DNA from: Alcaligenaceae bacterium | GTDB taxonomy: Bacteria > Pseudomonadota > Gammaproteobacteria > Burkholderiales > Burkholderiaceae_B | Length of the DNA stretch: 64,000 nt | Direction of reading: 5' to 3' | Assembly (NCBI GenBank): GCA_013416485.1 | Contig: JACCEO010000003.1 | Span: 62,001-126,000, forward strand | In this document: in pieces, positions 63,739 through 64,000 of the stretch | How positions within the stretch are numbered: the first letter of the stretch is position 1 | How the letters are laid out: every line of letters starts with the position of its first letter | Program-made: the position numbers and the translations under genes | The notes under the pieces: model-generated | The model's input: only the letters and a program-made list of their open reading frames with translations | Database searches by the model: none | Told to the model about the DNA's origin: nothing

Positions 63739-64000
63739 TTATGCTCCTTGTGCGTTGCGAACGGTGCGCTGTTCGATACGTTTTTCTGGGTTAGCGTTCA
63801 ATACTATGCGATGTACGTAAATGCCAGGCAAATGTATGGCATCGGGATCCAATGCACCGGTTTCGACAATTTCTTCGACTTCCACAACAGTGATTTTCCC
63901 AGCCATAGCAACGTTAGGATTAAAGTTACGTGCTGTTTTGCGGAAGATCAGGTTGCCGCTGCGATCAGCTTTCCAGGCTTTGACCAAGGACACATCCGAC
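63739..64000 (-). CDS. scoA: 3-oxoacid CoA-transferase subunit A, C-terminal part (cut by window edge)
   Basis: The frame ends at 63739 and is open to the window edge, so only the last 86 or so residues are seen. [20 protein letters not shown] and [20 protein letters not shown] are the conserved C-terminal half of ScoA/AtoD-type alpha subunits. The GTG at 63993 is an internal Val codon and not a start. Coupled to scoB, 4 bp apart. Confidence 0.94.
   Translation of the reverse strand, partial: SDVSLVKAWKADRSGNLIFRKTARNFNPNVAMAGKITVVEVEEIVETGALDPDAIHLPGIYVHRIVLNANPEKRIEQRTVRNAQGA

Overview
The window is chromosomal DNA of about 50% GC from a betaproteobacterium, most likely a member of the Alcaligenaceae (Burkholderiales). 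The family-level guess rests on gene content and order: leuS-lptE-holA-proA, rpmB-rpmG, fkpB-ispH, eno-ftsB beside pyrG, and a CadR/P-type ATPase pair. No rRNA operon, CRISPR array, transposase or integrase was seen. Leu codons CTA/TTA and Ile ATA are common, and the tetranucleotide CTAG is not avoided.

Layout. 1-4.7 kb: divergent glpD (cut by the window edge) and glpK for glycerol use, then a methyltransferase, a TM2 protein and a lipoate-ligase-like protein. 4.7-12.7 kb: a SulP anion transporter, a Cd/Zn/Pb efflux ATPase with divergent MerR-type regulator and a readable MerR operator, a SirB-like membrane protein, a YeiH-type exporter with divergent LysR regulator, and an EamA transporter. 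12.9-15.4 kb: a tRNA-Asn gene carrying a 2.3-kb islet. The islet is bounded by a 64-bp direct repeat that starts exactly at the anticodon loop, carries a full hipBA toxin-antitoxin pair and has no integrase. 15.5-25.4 kb: GntP-type permease, trans-aconitate methyltransferase, aquaporin, AI-2E-type exporter, a MAPEG protein, tRNA-Thr(CGU), a secreted Ntn-hydrolase (penicillin V acylase/choloylglycine hydrolase family), thiopurine methyltransferase, YaeQ and a ClsC-like phospholipase D protein.

25.4-29.4 kb is the most interesting locus. Two divergent TPP riboswitches lie about 190 bp apart. One controls an operon of a short-chain dehydrogenase and an FMN-dependent monooxygenase of the NtaA/SnaA/DszA class; the other controls a sodium:solute symporter of the ThiV type. 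Together they look like an uncharacterised thiamin-precursor or thiamin-breakdown-product uptake and conversion route.

29.4-46.3 kb: small stress/membrane proteins, a YdgA-like protein, a beta-hydroxyacid dehydrogenase, maiA, the fkpB-ispH operon, a DsbA-fold isomerase, radC, the zinc-free L31 gene, a GT39-type glycosyltransferase with a MATE transporter, a proXWV betaine transporter operon, cfa preceded by an unlisted 27-aa membrane ORF, and a Bcr/CflA exporter. 46.4-64 kb: translation, envelope and core metabolism genes (rpmB, rpmG, leuS, lptE, holA, proA, hemJ, rlmL, hslO, ftsB, eno, pyrG, aminopeptidase P, scoAB). Within this part is a small unknown gene whose promoter is covered by two GGGTT-type palindromes.
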